Positions 55,972 to 64,000 of a stretch of DNA of 64,000 bases are shown here, piece by piece (position 1 is the first letter of the stretch; the number at the start of each line of letters is the position of its first letter). The position numbers and the translations under genes were made by a program. Under the pieces are notes generated by a model. That model saw nothing but the letters and a program-made list of their open reading frames with translations, did no database searches and was not told where the DNA came from. This DNA comes from Oceanimonas smirnovii ATCC BAA-899 (GTDB taxonomy: Bacteria; Pseudomonadota; Gammaproteobacteria; Enterobacterales; Aeromonadaceae), in NCBI RefSeq assembly GCF_000381965.1, contig NZ_KB908454.1:472324-536323 (forward strand). The letters are read 5' to 3'.

Positions 55972-58071
55972 ATGGAGTTAAGGGCAAGGCTTTCTCAGGC
56001 TAAACAGTGGACCCGTTGGTTACATTCGGGCATGGGTACGCCTTTGCTGGTGCTGGCGGCACTGGCCATGGTGGTGCTGCCCATTCCGGCATTAATGCTG
56101 GATGTGCTGTTTTCGTTCAATATTGCTCTGGCGCTGGTGGTTTTGCTGGTGGCGGTATATACCCAGCGCCCCCTCGACTTTGCCGCCTTTCCCACCGTTT
56201 TGCTGGTAGCCACTCTGCTGCGGCTGGCGCTGAACGTGGCCTCTACCCGGGTAGTACTGCTGGAAGGGCATCAGGGAGGCAACGCTGCCGGTAACGTGAT
56301 TGAGGCCTTTGGCTCTGTGGTTATTGGCGGCAACTATGCCGTGGGCCTTATCGTCTTTCTGATTTTGATGATCATCAACTTTGTGGTGGTGACCAAGGGT
56401 GCCGGCCGTATTTCGGAAGTGAGCGCCCGCTTTACCCTGGATGCCATGCCCGGTAAACAGATGGCCATCGACGCCGACCTTAATGCCGGCATTATCAATC
56501 AGGATGAAGCCCGCACCCGGCGGGAAGAGGTCACACAGGAAGCCGACTTCTACGGCTCCATGGACGGTGCTTCCAAGTTTGTAAAAGGCGATGCCATTGC
56601 CGGCATTATGATCCTGTTCATCAATATTATCGGCGGCTTTATTATCGGCATGGCTCAGCACGAGCTGAGCTTTGGTGAAGCAGGGCGTGTCTACACTCTG
56701 CTGACCATAGGTGACGGTCTGGTGGCGCAGATTCCGTCCTTGTTGCTGTCCATTGCCGCCGCCATAATTGTGACGCGGCAAAATACCCGGGAAGACATGG
56801 GGCAGGCCATGCTGGGTCAGCTTTTTGACAATCCGCGCTCCCTGTCCATTGCTGCCGGCATTCTTATTGCCATGGGACTGGTGCCGGGCATGCCCCATTT
56901 TGCCTTTTTGCTGCTGGGTGGCCTGGCGGCTGGCGGTGCCTGGTGGATGCACAAACGTCGCAAGGAGCAGGCCGAGCAGCAACAGGAAAGCAATGCTCAG
57001 GCACCGGCGATAGCAGCAAACGAAAACCGCGAACTCAGCTGGGACGATGTAAACCAGGTAGACACCATAGGGCTGGAAGTGGGTTACCGGCTGATCAGTC
57101 TGGTGGATGTGTCTCAGGGCGGCGAGCTGCTCAGCCGCATCAAGGGCGTGCGCAAAAAGCTGTCTCAGGAGCTGGGCTTTCTTATTCCTGCCGTGCACAT
57201 ACGTGACAATCTGGAGTTAAGCCCCAATGAATATCAGATAACCCTGATGGGGGTCAGCTCCGGGGTGGCCGATATCTACCCAGAGCGGGAGCTGGCCATC
57301 AACCCCGGTCAGGTGTTCGGCCCGGTGCAGGGCATAGACACCCGGGATCCCGCCTTTGGGCTGGAAGCCACCTGGATTGGCCGGGATCAGATAGAAAACG
57401 CCCAGAGCCTGGGTTACACAGTGGTGGATGCCGCCACCGTGGTGGCCACTCACCTCAGCCAGCTGCTGACCAACAATGCCTCTCAGCTGCTGGGTCATGA
57501 AGAAGTACAGAACCTGATTGATCAGGTGGGCCGCACTCAGCCCAAGCTGGTGGAAGGGCTGGTACCCAATACGCTCAGTCTGGCGCTGGTCACCAAGGTA
57601 CTGCAGAGCCTGCTGAACGAAGGGGTGTCCATTCGGGACATGCGTACCATTTTGCAGACCCTCACCGAATACGCGCCCAAGAGTCAGGATCCGGAAGTAC
57701 TGACCGCCGCCTGCCGTATTTCTCTGCGCCGCTTTCTGGTGCAGGAAATTGCCGGCACCGAGCGGGAGCTGCCGGTTATTACGCTGGCACCTGAGCTGGA
57801 ACAGATCTTGCAGAACTCTTTGCAGGCGGGTGGTGCTCAGGGCAGTGGCATAGAGCCGGGGCTGGCAGAGCGCATGCAGCAGTCGCTGTCGCAGGCTGCT
57901 GCCAACCAGGAGCTGGAAGGCCAGCCGGCCATATTACTGACGTCAGGCATGCTGCGTACCACGCTGGCGCGCTTTGTAAAACATACCATTCCCAGTCTGC
58001 GGGTGCTGTCTTATCAGGAAGTGCCGGATGATCGCCAAATCCGCATCGTGGCTTCAGTTGGGCAGCAGTAG
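55972..58071 (+). CDS. flhA: Export gate protein FlhA
   Basis: 699 residues, about eight membrane segments in the first 330 and a large cytoplasmic domain. Largest part of the export apparatus; docks chaperone-substrate complexes. Family signature RISEVSARFTLDAMPGKQMAID, and C-terminal VLSYQEVPDDRQIRIVASV. It has its own sigma-54 promoter. The next gene, flhF, is 14 bp away. Confidence 0.97.
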   Translation: MELRARLSQAKQWTRWLHSGMGTPLLVLAALAMVVLPIPALMLDVLFSFNIALALVVLLVAVYTQRPLDFAAFPTVLLVATLLRLALNVASTRVVLLEGHQGGNAAGNVIEAFGSVVIGGNYAVGLIVFLILMIINFVVVTKGAGRISEVSARFTLDAMPGKQMAIDADLNAGIINQDEARTRREEVTQEADFYGSMDGASKFVKGDAIAGIMILFINIIGGFIIGMAQHELSFGEAGRVYTLLTIGDGLVAQIPSLLLSIAAAIIVTRQNTREDMGQAMLGQLFDNPRSLSIAAGILIAMGLVPGMPHFAFLLLGGLAAGGAWWMHKRRKEQAEQQQESNAQAPAIAANENRELSWDDVNQVDTIGLEVGYRLISLVDVSQGGELLSRIKGVRKKLSQELGFLIPAVHIRDNLELSPNEYQITLMGVSSGVADIYPERELAINPGQVFGPVQGIDTRDPAFGLEATWIGRDQIENAQSLGYTVVDAATVVATHLSQLLTNNASQLLGHEEVQNLIDQVGRTQPKLVEGLVPNTLSLALVTKVLQSLLNEGVSIRDMRTILQTLTEYAPKSQDPEVLTAACRISLRRFLVQEIAGTERELPVITLAPELEQILQNSLQAGGAQGSGIEPGLAERMQQSLSQAAANQELEGQPAILLTSGMLRTTLARFVKHTIPSLRVLSYQEVPDDRQIRIVASVGQQ

Positions 58072-58085
58072 CGGGAGAGCCATAA

Positions 58086-59438
58086 ATGAAGATTAAACGG
58101 TTTTTTGCCAAAGATATGCGTGCCGCCCTGGCCGAAGTAAAAGAAGAGCTGGGGGCCGATGCGGTGATCATGTCTAATAAAAAAGTGTCCGGGGGCATAG
58201 AAATTGTGGCCGCCGTAGACGATGACGACAATACACCGGTCGATAAGGGGCAGCGTCCGTTAACGGACGACAATGTCAGAATTTCGTCGCAGGCCCGTCA
58301 ATTTATTCCGCCACTCAGCCAGCAGCAGCAGGCTGACTCCTTGCAGGCGCTGTTAAATCGTGGCAACACAGCACCGTCTCCTAAAACCCTGGCCGAGCAA
58401 GTGGACTGGGGGCAGCCGGAAGCGCGCCGGGAGCCGGTGATGCCATCGCCTGCACCGCTGTTTGCCGGTGGTGAAAAAAGCCGCAGCCGCCAGAAAGACA
58501 GCACCAAAGACAAAGAGCTGAACGCCATGCGTCAGGAAATTGCCAGTATTCGCCGGCTGCTGGAACATCAGGTATCCGGTCTGATGTGGCAGGAAGTAGA
58601 GCGCCGGGAGCCGGTGCGCGCCATGGTGATTAAACAACTGAACCAGCTTGGTTTCAGTGATGGTTTTGCCGATATGCTGGCCATGCGGGTACATGAGCGT
58701 GCAGCCCCTCATGAAGCCTGGGCCCAGATTGAAAACGCCCTGACCGAGCTGGTGCTGACCGGGGAAGATGAAATTATGCGCCAGGGCGGCGCTGTAGCGC
58801 TGCTCGGCCCCACCGGAGTGGGTAAAACCACCACCATTGCCAAACTGGCGGCCCGCTTTGCTGCCCGCCATGGTGCTGATCAGCTGGCGCTGATCACCAC
58901 GGATCATTATCGCATCGGTGCCCATGAGCAGCTGCAGACCTACGGCCGCATTATGGGCGTGGCGGTCAAGCAGGCACGCACCTATGAAGAGCTGGCGCAG
59001 GCACTTTATCAGTTACGTCATCGCCGTCTGGTATTAATTGACACCGCCGGCATGGGCCAGCGTGATATGCGCCTGAACGAGCAGCTCGATACCCTGGTCG
59101 GTGATCGCCAGATCCGCATTCGTAATTATCTGGTATTGCCGGCTACCGCCCAGCGCAGAGTGCTGCAGGAGGCAGTAGAGCACTTTCGGCGCATTCCACT
59201 GGCCGGCTGCATCCTTACCAAGCTGGATGAAAGCCTGTCGCTGGGGGATGTGCTTGATATCAGTATTCAGAACAGTTTGCCCATCAGCTATGTCACCGAT
59301 GGCCAGCGAGTACCGGAAGATCTGCGCCTGGCCAAGGCCGGTGAGCTGGTCAAGCAGGCAATGGGCGCGGTAGAGCAGCGTGAAGATCCCTATTATTGGG
59401 AAGCCGCCGACGATGAGGATGCGCGTTTCTATGACTAA
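58086..59438 (+). CDS. flhF: SRP-type GTPase FlhF
   Basis: 450 residues. Places the flagellum at the cell pole. N-terminal basic domain (MKIKRFFAKDMRAALAEVKE), middle linker, NG domain with P-loop GPTGVGKTTT at 241-250 and LIDTAGMGQRD. Its presence with FlhG is a mark of polar flagellation. It overlaps flhG by 8 nt. Confidence 0.97.
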   Translation: MKIKRFFAKDMRAALAEVKEELGADAVIMSNKKVSGGIEIVAAVDDDDNTPVDKGQRPLTDDNVRISSQARQFIPPLSQQQQADSLQALLNRGNTAPSPKTLAEQVDWGQPEARREPVMPSPAPLFAGGEKSRSRQKDSTKDKELNAMRQEIASIRRLLEHQVSGLMWQEVERREPVRAMVIKQLNQLGFSDGFADMLAMRVHERAAPHEAWAQIENALTELVLTGEDEIMRQGGAVALLGPTGVGKTTTIAKLAARFAARHGADQLALITTDHYRIGAHEQLQTYGRIMGVAVKQARTYEELAQALYQLRHRRLVLIDTAGMGQRDMRLNEQLDTLVGDRQIRIRNYLVLPATAQRRVLQEAVEHFRRIPLAGCILTKLDESLSLGDVLDISIQNSLPISYVTDGQRVPEDLRLAKAGELVKQAMGAVEQREDPYYWEAADDEDARFYD

Positions 59439-60318
59439 TTGGTTTCATGACCAGGCAAGCGGACTGCGGCTTATGCAAAAAATGAACAGAGTGCAGGTAA
59501 TTGCCGTCACTGGCGGCAAAGGGGGCGTGGGCAAAACCAATATTACCCTGAACATGGCCTCGGCCATGGCAGCGCAGGGCAAGCGGGTATTGGTACTCGA
59601 TGCCGATCTGGGGCTGGCCAACGTGGATGTGCTGCTGGGCATTCGGGTCCGGCGCAATCTGTCTCATGTATTGAGAGGCGAATGTACCCTGGATGAGGTA
59701 ATGGTCGAAGGCCCGCAGGGCATTCGCATTATTCCGGCCACATCGGGCAATCAGTCCATGACCGAGCTGTCGCCGCTGGAGCATGTCAGTCTTATTCGTG
59801 CGTTCAGTGAAATGCAGACGCCCATTGATGTGTTGCTGGTAGATACCGCCGCCGGCATCTCCGACATGGTGCTGAGTTTTTCCCGGGCGTCCCAGGAAGT
59901 GCTGGTGGTGGTATGTGATGAGCCTACCTCTATTACCGATGCCTATGCCTTGATTAAGCTGCTGTCCCGGGAGCATGGCGTATTTCGTTTTAAAATTGTG
60001 GCCAACATGGTGCGTACCCAGCGTGAAGGTATGGAGCTGTTTGCCAAACTGACCCGGGTCACCGACAAGTTTCTGGATGCCTCCCTTGAGCTGGTTGCCT
60101 GCATTCCCTTTGACGGTAACTTGCGTCTGGCGGTGCGCCGTCAGGCGCTGGTGGTAAACCAGTATCCCAAGTCGCCTTCTGCCATCGCCATACGGGCGCT
60201 GGCCGCCAAAGCGCTGAACTGGCCCACTCCGCACCGGGCCGAAGGGCACCTGCAGTTCTTTGTGGAGCGCCTGCTGCGCAATCCCGCCATGAACCAGCAA
60301 GGAGTACGGAGTGAGTAG
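59431..60318 (+). CDS. flhG: MinD-like ATPase FlhG (FleN)
   Basis: 295 residues. Limits the number of flagella and in this group inhibits FlrA/FleQ. N-terminal DQASGLR, the helix that activates FlhF GTPase; deviant Walker A KGGVGKTN at 30-37. The ATG at 59431 inside the end of flhF is chosen because it keeps the DQAxxLR motif at the N-terminus; a longer reading is a frame extension into flhF. It overlaps fliA by 8 nt. Confidence 0.95.
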   Translation: MTNWFHDQASGLRLMQKMNRVQVIAVTGGKGGVGKTNITLNMASAMAAQGKRVLVLDADLGLANVDVLLGIRVRRNLSHVLRGECTLDEVMVEGPQGIRIIPATSGNQSMTELSPLEHVSLIRAFSEMQTPIDVLLVDTAAGISDMVLSFSRASQEVLVVVCDEPTSITDAYALIKLLSREHGVFRFKIVANMVRTQREGMELFAKLTRVTDKFLDASLELVACIPFDGNLRLAVRRQALVVNQYPKSPSAIAIRALAAKALNWPTPHRAEGHLQFFVERLLRNPAMNQQGVRSE

Positions 60319-61024
60319 AGCACAGGCATACGCACAGCATCAAAGTCAAAGTCTGGTAGAGCGTCATGCCGGCCTGGTGCGGCGTATTGCTCAGCATCTG
60401 CTGGCCCGTCTGCCCGATAGTGTGTTGCTTGATGATCTTATTCAGTCCGGCATGGTCGGACTGCTGGAGGCGTCGAAAAACTTCGATGCCTCCAAAGGAG
60501 CCAGTTTTGAGACCTTTGCCGGTATTCGCATTCGCGGTGCCATGCTGGATGAAATCCGCCGGGGCGACTGGGTTCCCCGTTCGGTGCATCGCAACGGCCG
60601 GCACATTGCCGAGGCCATGCATACTATTCAGCGACGGGAAGGGCGACCGGCTCAGGATCGGGAAATTGCCGATGAACTGGGTGTCTCACTGACTCAGTAT
60701 CACGCCATGCTGGCAGACGTCAATCATGGCAAATTGCTTGAAATGGATGAGTTTGAGCAAGGCGTCGAGCAACAGGCCGAGTTGCACAGTCATACCGGCA
60801 GCCCCTTTGACGGCATGGCCAAGGAACGCTTTCAGCGAGCGCTGGCAGAAGGCATTCGCAGACTGCCCGAGCGTGAGGCGCTGGTGTTGTCACTTTATTA
60901 CGACGAAGAGCTGAATCTGAAAGAGATCGGCGGCATACTGTCGGTGTCGGAGTCTCGTGTGAGCCAGATCCACAGTCAGGCCATGCTGCGCCTTAAATCT
61001 CGTCTTAAAGAATGGCAGGCTTGA
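60311..61024 (+). CDS. fliA: Flagellar sigma factor FliA (sigma-28)
   Basis: 237 residues. Regions 2, 3 and 4 are all visible: LVRRIAQHLLARLPDSVLLDDLIQ, FETFAGIRIRGAMLDEIRRGDWVPR, and C-terminal LNLKEIGGILSVSESRVSQIHSQA. Should read the two fliC promoters at 34.1 kb. GTG start inside the flhG end with GGAG upstream. Its anti-sigma factor FlgM is not in the window; in related species it lies just left of cheV. Confidence 0.96.
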   Translation: MSRAQAYAQHQSQSLVERHAGLVRRIAQHLLARLPDSVLLDDLIQSGMVGLLEASKNFDASKGASFETFAGIRIRGAMLDEIRRGDWVPRSVHRNGRHIAEAMHTIQRREGRPAQDREIADELGVSLTQYHAMLADVNHGKLLEMDEFEQGVEQQAELHSHTGSPFDGMAKERFQRALAEGIRRLPEREALVLSLYYDEELNLKEIGGILSVSESRVSQIHSQAMLRLKSRLKEWQA

Positions 61025-61157
61025 TACAGAACAAGCAGTCAATGTGAAAAAATGTCATATTCCCGTTCAGAAACGGGAGCGATGGCCGACTTGTATTTGA
61101 GTAGGTATTTTACACCATGTTCAGTGGCTGCCGAGGCAGCAGAACAGGAGGAATGGG

Positions 61158-61541
61158 TTGGACAAGAACATGAAAATCCTGATTGTGGATGACTTTTCCA
61201 CAATGCGCAGGATCATCAAAAATCTGCTCAGAGATCTGGGCTTCAACAACACGCACGAAGCCGACGACGGTCTCACTGCATTGCCGATGCTGAAAAACGG
61301 CGACTTCGACTTTGTGGTCACCGACTGGAATATGCCGGGCATGCAGGGCATTGACCTGCTCAAAGCCATTCGGGCTGATGACAAGCTCAAGCATCTGCCG
61401 GTATTAATGGTTACCGCAGAGGCCAAGCGCGAGCAGATCATTACAGCGGCTCAGGCGGGCGTAAACGGCTATGTGGTAAAACCCTTTACCGCCGGCACTC
61501 TCAAAGAAAAACTCGAAAAGGTATTCGAGCGCATCGGATAA
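61158..61541 (+). CDS. cheY: Chemotaxis response regulator CheY
   Basis: 127 residues. Phosphorylated by CheA, it binds FliM and changes motor direction. Acidic pair D11-D12, phospho-acceptor D56 (VTDWNMPG), T87 and K108 (VVKPFTAG). The TTG at 61158 has AGGAGG 6 nt upstream (61146-61151) and is preferred; the ATG at 61170 would lose the first four residues only. The 133-bp gap before it has one small hairpin (61061-61078, 7-bp stem) and no recognised promoter. Confidence 0.95.
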   Translation: MDKNMKILIVDDFSTMRRIIKNLLRDLGFNNTHEADDGLTALPMLKNGDFDFVVTDWNMPGMQGIDLLKAIRADDKLKHLPVLMVTAEAKREQIITAAQAGVNGYVVKPFTAGTLKEKLEKVFERIG

Positions 61542-61551
61542 AGGTCTTTCC

Positions 61552-62310
61552 ATGACACAAGCACAAGGGTTGATCAACCTGGAACAGGCCCGTCAGCTGG
61601 TGGCACTGCTGGAGCAGGGTGACCAGGCCGGTGCCGATCGTTTTATGACTGACGTTTGCATGCCTCATGCCGACGCACTGCTGGAGCAGGTAGGTCAGCT
61701 TACCCGTCAGTTGCATGATTCGCTGCAAGAGTTTCGTAACGATCCCCGCCTGCCGGTGCTGGCCGAAACCGACATTCCCGACGCCCGCGAGCGGCTTAAT
61801 CATGTCATTGACATGACCGACAAGGCCGCCAACCGCACTATGGACGCAGTGGAAGCCAGTCTGCCCATCGCAGACCGGCTCAGCGATCGTATACAGCAGG
61901 TAAAACCGGGCTGGCAGGGGCTGATGCAGCGCCAGCTTGAGCTGGGACAGTTCAAGGAGCTGTGTTATCAGCTCGACAACTTTCTGCAAAATTCCGAGCA
62001 GGATGCCGAGCAGCTGCGTCAGCTGCTGACCGAAATTCTGATGGCTCAGGACTACCAGGATCTTACCGGCCAGGTGATTCGCCGGGTGATCAAGCTGGTG
62101 CAGGAAGTGGAAGCCAAGCTGGTTGAAATTTTGTCGGTGTTTGGCCGCCTTACAGACGAAGCGCCCCGCCTGGAGCAGCAAGAGTCTAACGCTGAAAAGG
62201 CACAGAAGGCCATTGAAGCGGAAGGGCCCATCATCAACAAGGAACAACGTGATGACGTGGTCTCGGATCAGGATGAAGTGGACGATCTGCTGTCCAGTCT
62301 GGGATTTTAA
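61552..62310 (+). CDS. cheZ: CheY-phosphate phosphatase CheZ
   Basis: 252 residues. Four-helix bundle protein that removes phosphate from CheY. The active-site segment ILMAQDYQDLTGQVIRRVIKL contains the Asp and Gln of the DxxDLTGQ motif. The C-terminal peptide DQDEVDDLLSSLGF is the CheY-binding tail. It lies 10 bp after cheY and 9 bp before cheA. Confidence 0.96.
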   Translation: MTQAQGLINLEQARQLVALLEQGDQAGADRFMTDVCMPHADALLEQVGQLTRQLHDSLQEFRNDPRLPVLAETDIPDARERLNHVIDMTDKAANRTMDAVEASLPIADRLSDRIQQVKPGWQGLMQRQLELGQFKELCYQLDNFLQNSEQDAEQLRQLLTEILMAQDYQDLTGQVIRRVIKLVQEVEAKLVEILSVFGRLTDEAPRLEQQESNAEKAQKAIEAEGPIINKEQRDDVVSDQDEVDDLLSSLGF

Positions 62311-62319
62311 GGAGCAAGC

Positions 62320-64000
62320 ATGGGCTTTGAGGTAGACGAAGATATTCTGCAGGATTTTCTGGTGGAAGCATCGGAAATTCTGGAACAGCTGTCGGAGCAA
62401 CTGGTCACCCTGGAGCGTCAGCCCGACGACAAGGACCTGTTAAATGCTATTTTTCGCGGCTTTCACACCGTAAAAGGCGGTGCCGGCTTTTTGTCGCTTA
62501 CGGCACTGGTAGAGACCTGCCACAAGGCGGAAAACGTCTTTGATATTCTGCGCACCGGTCAGCGTCGTGTTACTTCAGAGCTGATGGACGTGATCTTGCG
62601 GGCGCTGGATACCGTAAACGCCATGTTTGCTGAAATTCAGAGCCGTCAGGAGCCCACACCTGCCGATCCGACCTTGCTGGAAGAGCTCAGTTTTTACTGT
62701 CAGCCCGAGCAGGAAAATGAAACTGCACCGTCAGCCGAGGCAGCGGCTCCTGCCGGCAACAGCATCGAGTCTCTGAACGAGCAGGAATATCAGCAAATGC
62801 TGGGTGAGCTGGCAGCTGAACCTGAGCAGGAACAAGCGGCCTCGGGCAGCGACAGCGACGATATTACCGACGACGAATTTGAAGCCCTGCTGGATCAGCT
62901 GCATGGTGCCGGCAAGCACGGTGGTGTGCCCGCAGAAACGCCGGCAGCCGACACCGCAGCCGACAAAAATACTGCCGGTGGTGACGACGAGCTGATTGAC
63001 GATGGCGAATTTGAAGCCCTGCTGGATCAACTCCACGGTGCCGGCAAGGGGCCTACTGCCACGTCAGTACCGGAAAAATCCGTGCCGGCCAGCAGCCAGC
63101 CAGCCAAAGCCGCTCCTGATGCCAAACCAGCCGCACCTGCCAAGGCCGCTCCGCCGCCGGCCGACACCACGGTTCGGGTCGACACCAAAACCCTCGACAG
63201 CATCATGAACATGGTGGGCGAGCTGGTGCTGGTGCGTAACCGCCTGCTCAGCCTGCAGTCCGGTCACGAAAATGAAGAGATCACCAAAGCGGTGACCAAC
63301 CTGGATGCGGTCACGGGTGATCTGCAGGGCGCTGTGATGAAAACCCGCATGCAGCCCATCAAAAAGGTATTTGGCCGTTTTCCTCGCGTGGTGCGTGATA
63401 TTGCCCGCAACATGAAAAAGGAAATTGAGCTTGAGATGGTGGGAGAAGACACGGATCTCGACAAAAACCTGGTAGAAGCCCTGGCCGATCCGCTGGTGCA
63501 CCTGGTGCGCAACTCCTGTGATCACGGCATTGAGCTGCCGGAAGAGCGAGAAGCCGCCGGCAAGCCCCGCAAGGGCGTGATCCGTCTTACCGCGTCCCAG
63601 GAAGGGGATCATATTTTGCTGGGCATCGAAGACGACGGTGCCGGCATGGATCCGGAAAAACTCAAGAACCTGGCCATCAAGCGAGGCATTCTCGACGCCG
63701 ACGGTGCCGCCCGCATGAGCGACAACGAAGCCTATAACCTGATCTTTGCCCCGGGCTTTTCTACCAAGGTAGAAATCACCGACGTCTCCGGCAGGGGCGT
63801 GGGCATGGATGTGGTAAAAACCGGCATCAGCTCGGTAAACGGCTCCATTTTTATCGATTCGGAAAAAGGCAGAGGCACCAGGCTGCAGATTAAGGTGCCG
63901 CTCACCCTGGCCATTTTGCCTACTCTGATGGTGGTAGTGGGAGAGCAGACCTTTGCTCTGCCGCTGACTAACGTGAACGAAATTTTCCATCTGGATCTCA
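62320..64000 (+). CDS. cheA: Chemotaxis histidine kinase CheA (3'-truncated)
   Basis: Start ATG 62320 with GGAG at 62311. The first 560 residues are present. Hpt domain with phospho-His H49 (FHTVKGGAGFL); Asp/Glu/Ala-rich linker with two nearly identical EFEALLDQLHGAGK motifs (residues 186-199 and 230-243); dimerisation helices (LDSIMNMVGELVLVRNRLLS); ATPase domain with N box HLVRNSCDHGIELP, DDGAGMD and GRGVGMDVVK. The start of the CheW-like domain (TFALPLTNVNEIF) reaches the window edge. It passes phosphate to CheY and presumably CheV. Confidence 0.96.
   Translation, partial: MGFEVDEDILQDFLVEASEILEQLSEQLVTLERQPDDKDLLNAIFRGFHTVKGGAGFLSLTALVETCHKAENVFDILRTGQRRVTSELMDVILRALDTVNAMFAEIQSRQEPTPADPTLLEELSFYCQPEQENETAPSAEAAAPAGNSIESLNEQEYQQMLGELAAEPEQEQAASGSDSDDITDDEFEALLDQLHGAGKHGGVPAETPAADTAADKNTAGGDDELIDDGEFEALLDQLHGAGKGPTATSVPEKSVPASSQPAKAAPDAKPAAPAKAAPPPADTTVRVDTKTLDSIMNMVGELVLVRNRLLSLQSGHENEEITKAVTNLDAVTGDLQGAVMKTRMQPIKKVFGRFPRVVRDIARNMKKEIELEMVGEDTDLDKNLVEALADPLVHLVRNSCDHGIELPEEREAAGKPRKGVIRLTASQEGDHILLGIEDDGAGMDPEKLKNLAIKRGILDADGAARMSDNEAYNLIFAPGFSTKVEITDVSGRGVGMDVVKTGISSVNGSIFIDSEKGRGTRLQIKVPLTLAILPTLMVVVGEQTFALPLTNVNEIFHLDL

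Noticed and set aside
56092-57198. Minus-strand ORF of 368 codons inside flhA
   Set aside because: His/Gln-rich composition typical of antisense to membrane proteins; FlhA is unmistakable on the plus strand.
61044-61062. CRP-like site (TGTGA...TCATA) upstream of cheY
   Set aside because: The spacing is 7 rather than 6 and the second half is poor.
61095-61120. Sigma-28 or sigma-54 promoter in front of cheY
   Set aside because: GGCCGAC lacks a matching -35 at 11 nt and no TGGC-N8-TTGC is present; no promoter was called.

Overview
The window is 64 kb of a Gram-negative gammaproteobacterial chromosome. It holds almost the whole polar-flagellum and chemotaxis locus in the Vibrio/Aeromonas arrangement: an FlrABC-type regulatory hierarchy, sigma-54 promoters of the form TGGC-N8-TTGCA, FlhF/FlhG, and FliA followed by CheY-CheZ-CheA. 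Gene order, the sequences of housekeeping proteins (ZipA, LigA, CysK, Crr, TmcA) and a fairly high G+C content suggest a marine member of the Aeromonadales (Oceanimonas, Oceanisphaera or Zobellella type). The genus is an inference from recall, not a database result.

Layout. (1) 1-11.85 kb, plus strand: the end of cheV, cheR, then the rod/hook genes flgBCDEFGHIJ and the hook-filament junction genes flgKL. Sigma-54 promoters precede flgB and flgF. (2) 11.85-30.1 kb: a non-flagellar block. It contains an Orn/Lys/Arg decarboxylase, an SLT-like lipoprotein, dsdA with an AGCS symporter, tmcA, an HlyU-family protein, crr, cysK, an L,D-transpeptidase plus MepK-type endopeptidase, cysZ, zipA, ligA and a UDP-glucose dehydrogenase. 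Much of it resembles the E. coli ligA-zipA-cysZ-cysK-ptsHI-crr neighbourhood, but ptsH and ptsI are absent and the two peptidoglycan genes sit between cysK and cysZ. (3) 30.1-34.0 kb, minus strand: an AT-rich, mosaic 1194-residue protein with TPRs, a GT41 (O-GlcNAc-transferase-like) domain and two FkbM-like methyltransferase domains, divergent from the flagellin gene. (4) 34.0-64.0 kb, plus strand: fliC (tandem sigma-28 promoters), flaG, fliD, a fliT-like gene, fliS, flrA (a perfect FNR-type box upstream), flrBC, fliEFGHIJKLMNOPQR, flhBAFG, fliA, cheYZ and a cheA cut by the window end.

How the parts work together. FlrA with sigma-54 should start the cascade and switch on flrBC. FlrC with sigma-54 then drives the basal body, export and hook operons seen here. 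FliA (sigma-28) finally transcribes flagellin. FlhF and FlhG set the place and number of flagella. CheA/Y/Z/R/V handle signalling. The giant glycosyltransferase next to fliC is a strong candidate for flagellin O-glycosylation.

The less expected features are: the glycosyltransferase-FkbM-FkbM fusion with one degenerate methyltransferase; two families of 7-nt periodic repeats placed directly after stop codons; a sigma-54-like promoter in front of ugd; the FNR box in front of the flagellar master regulator; and a 54-codon His-rich ORF that overlaps the L,D-transpeptidase start. No tRNA, rRNA, CRISPR, IS element or prophage was found.
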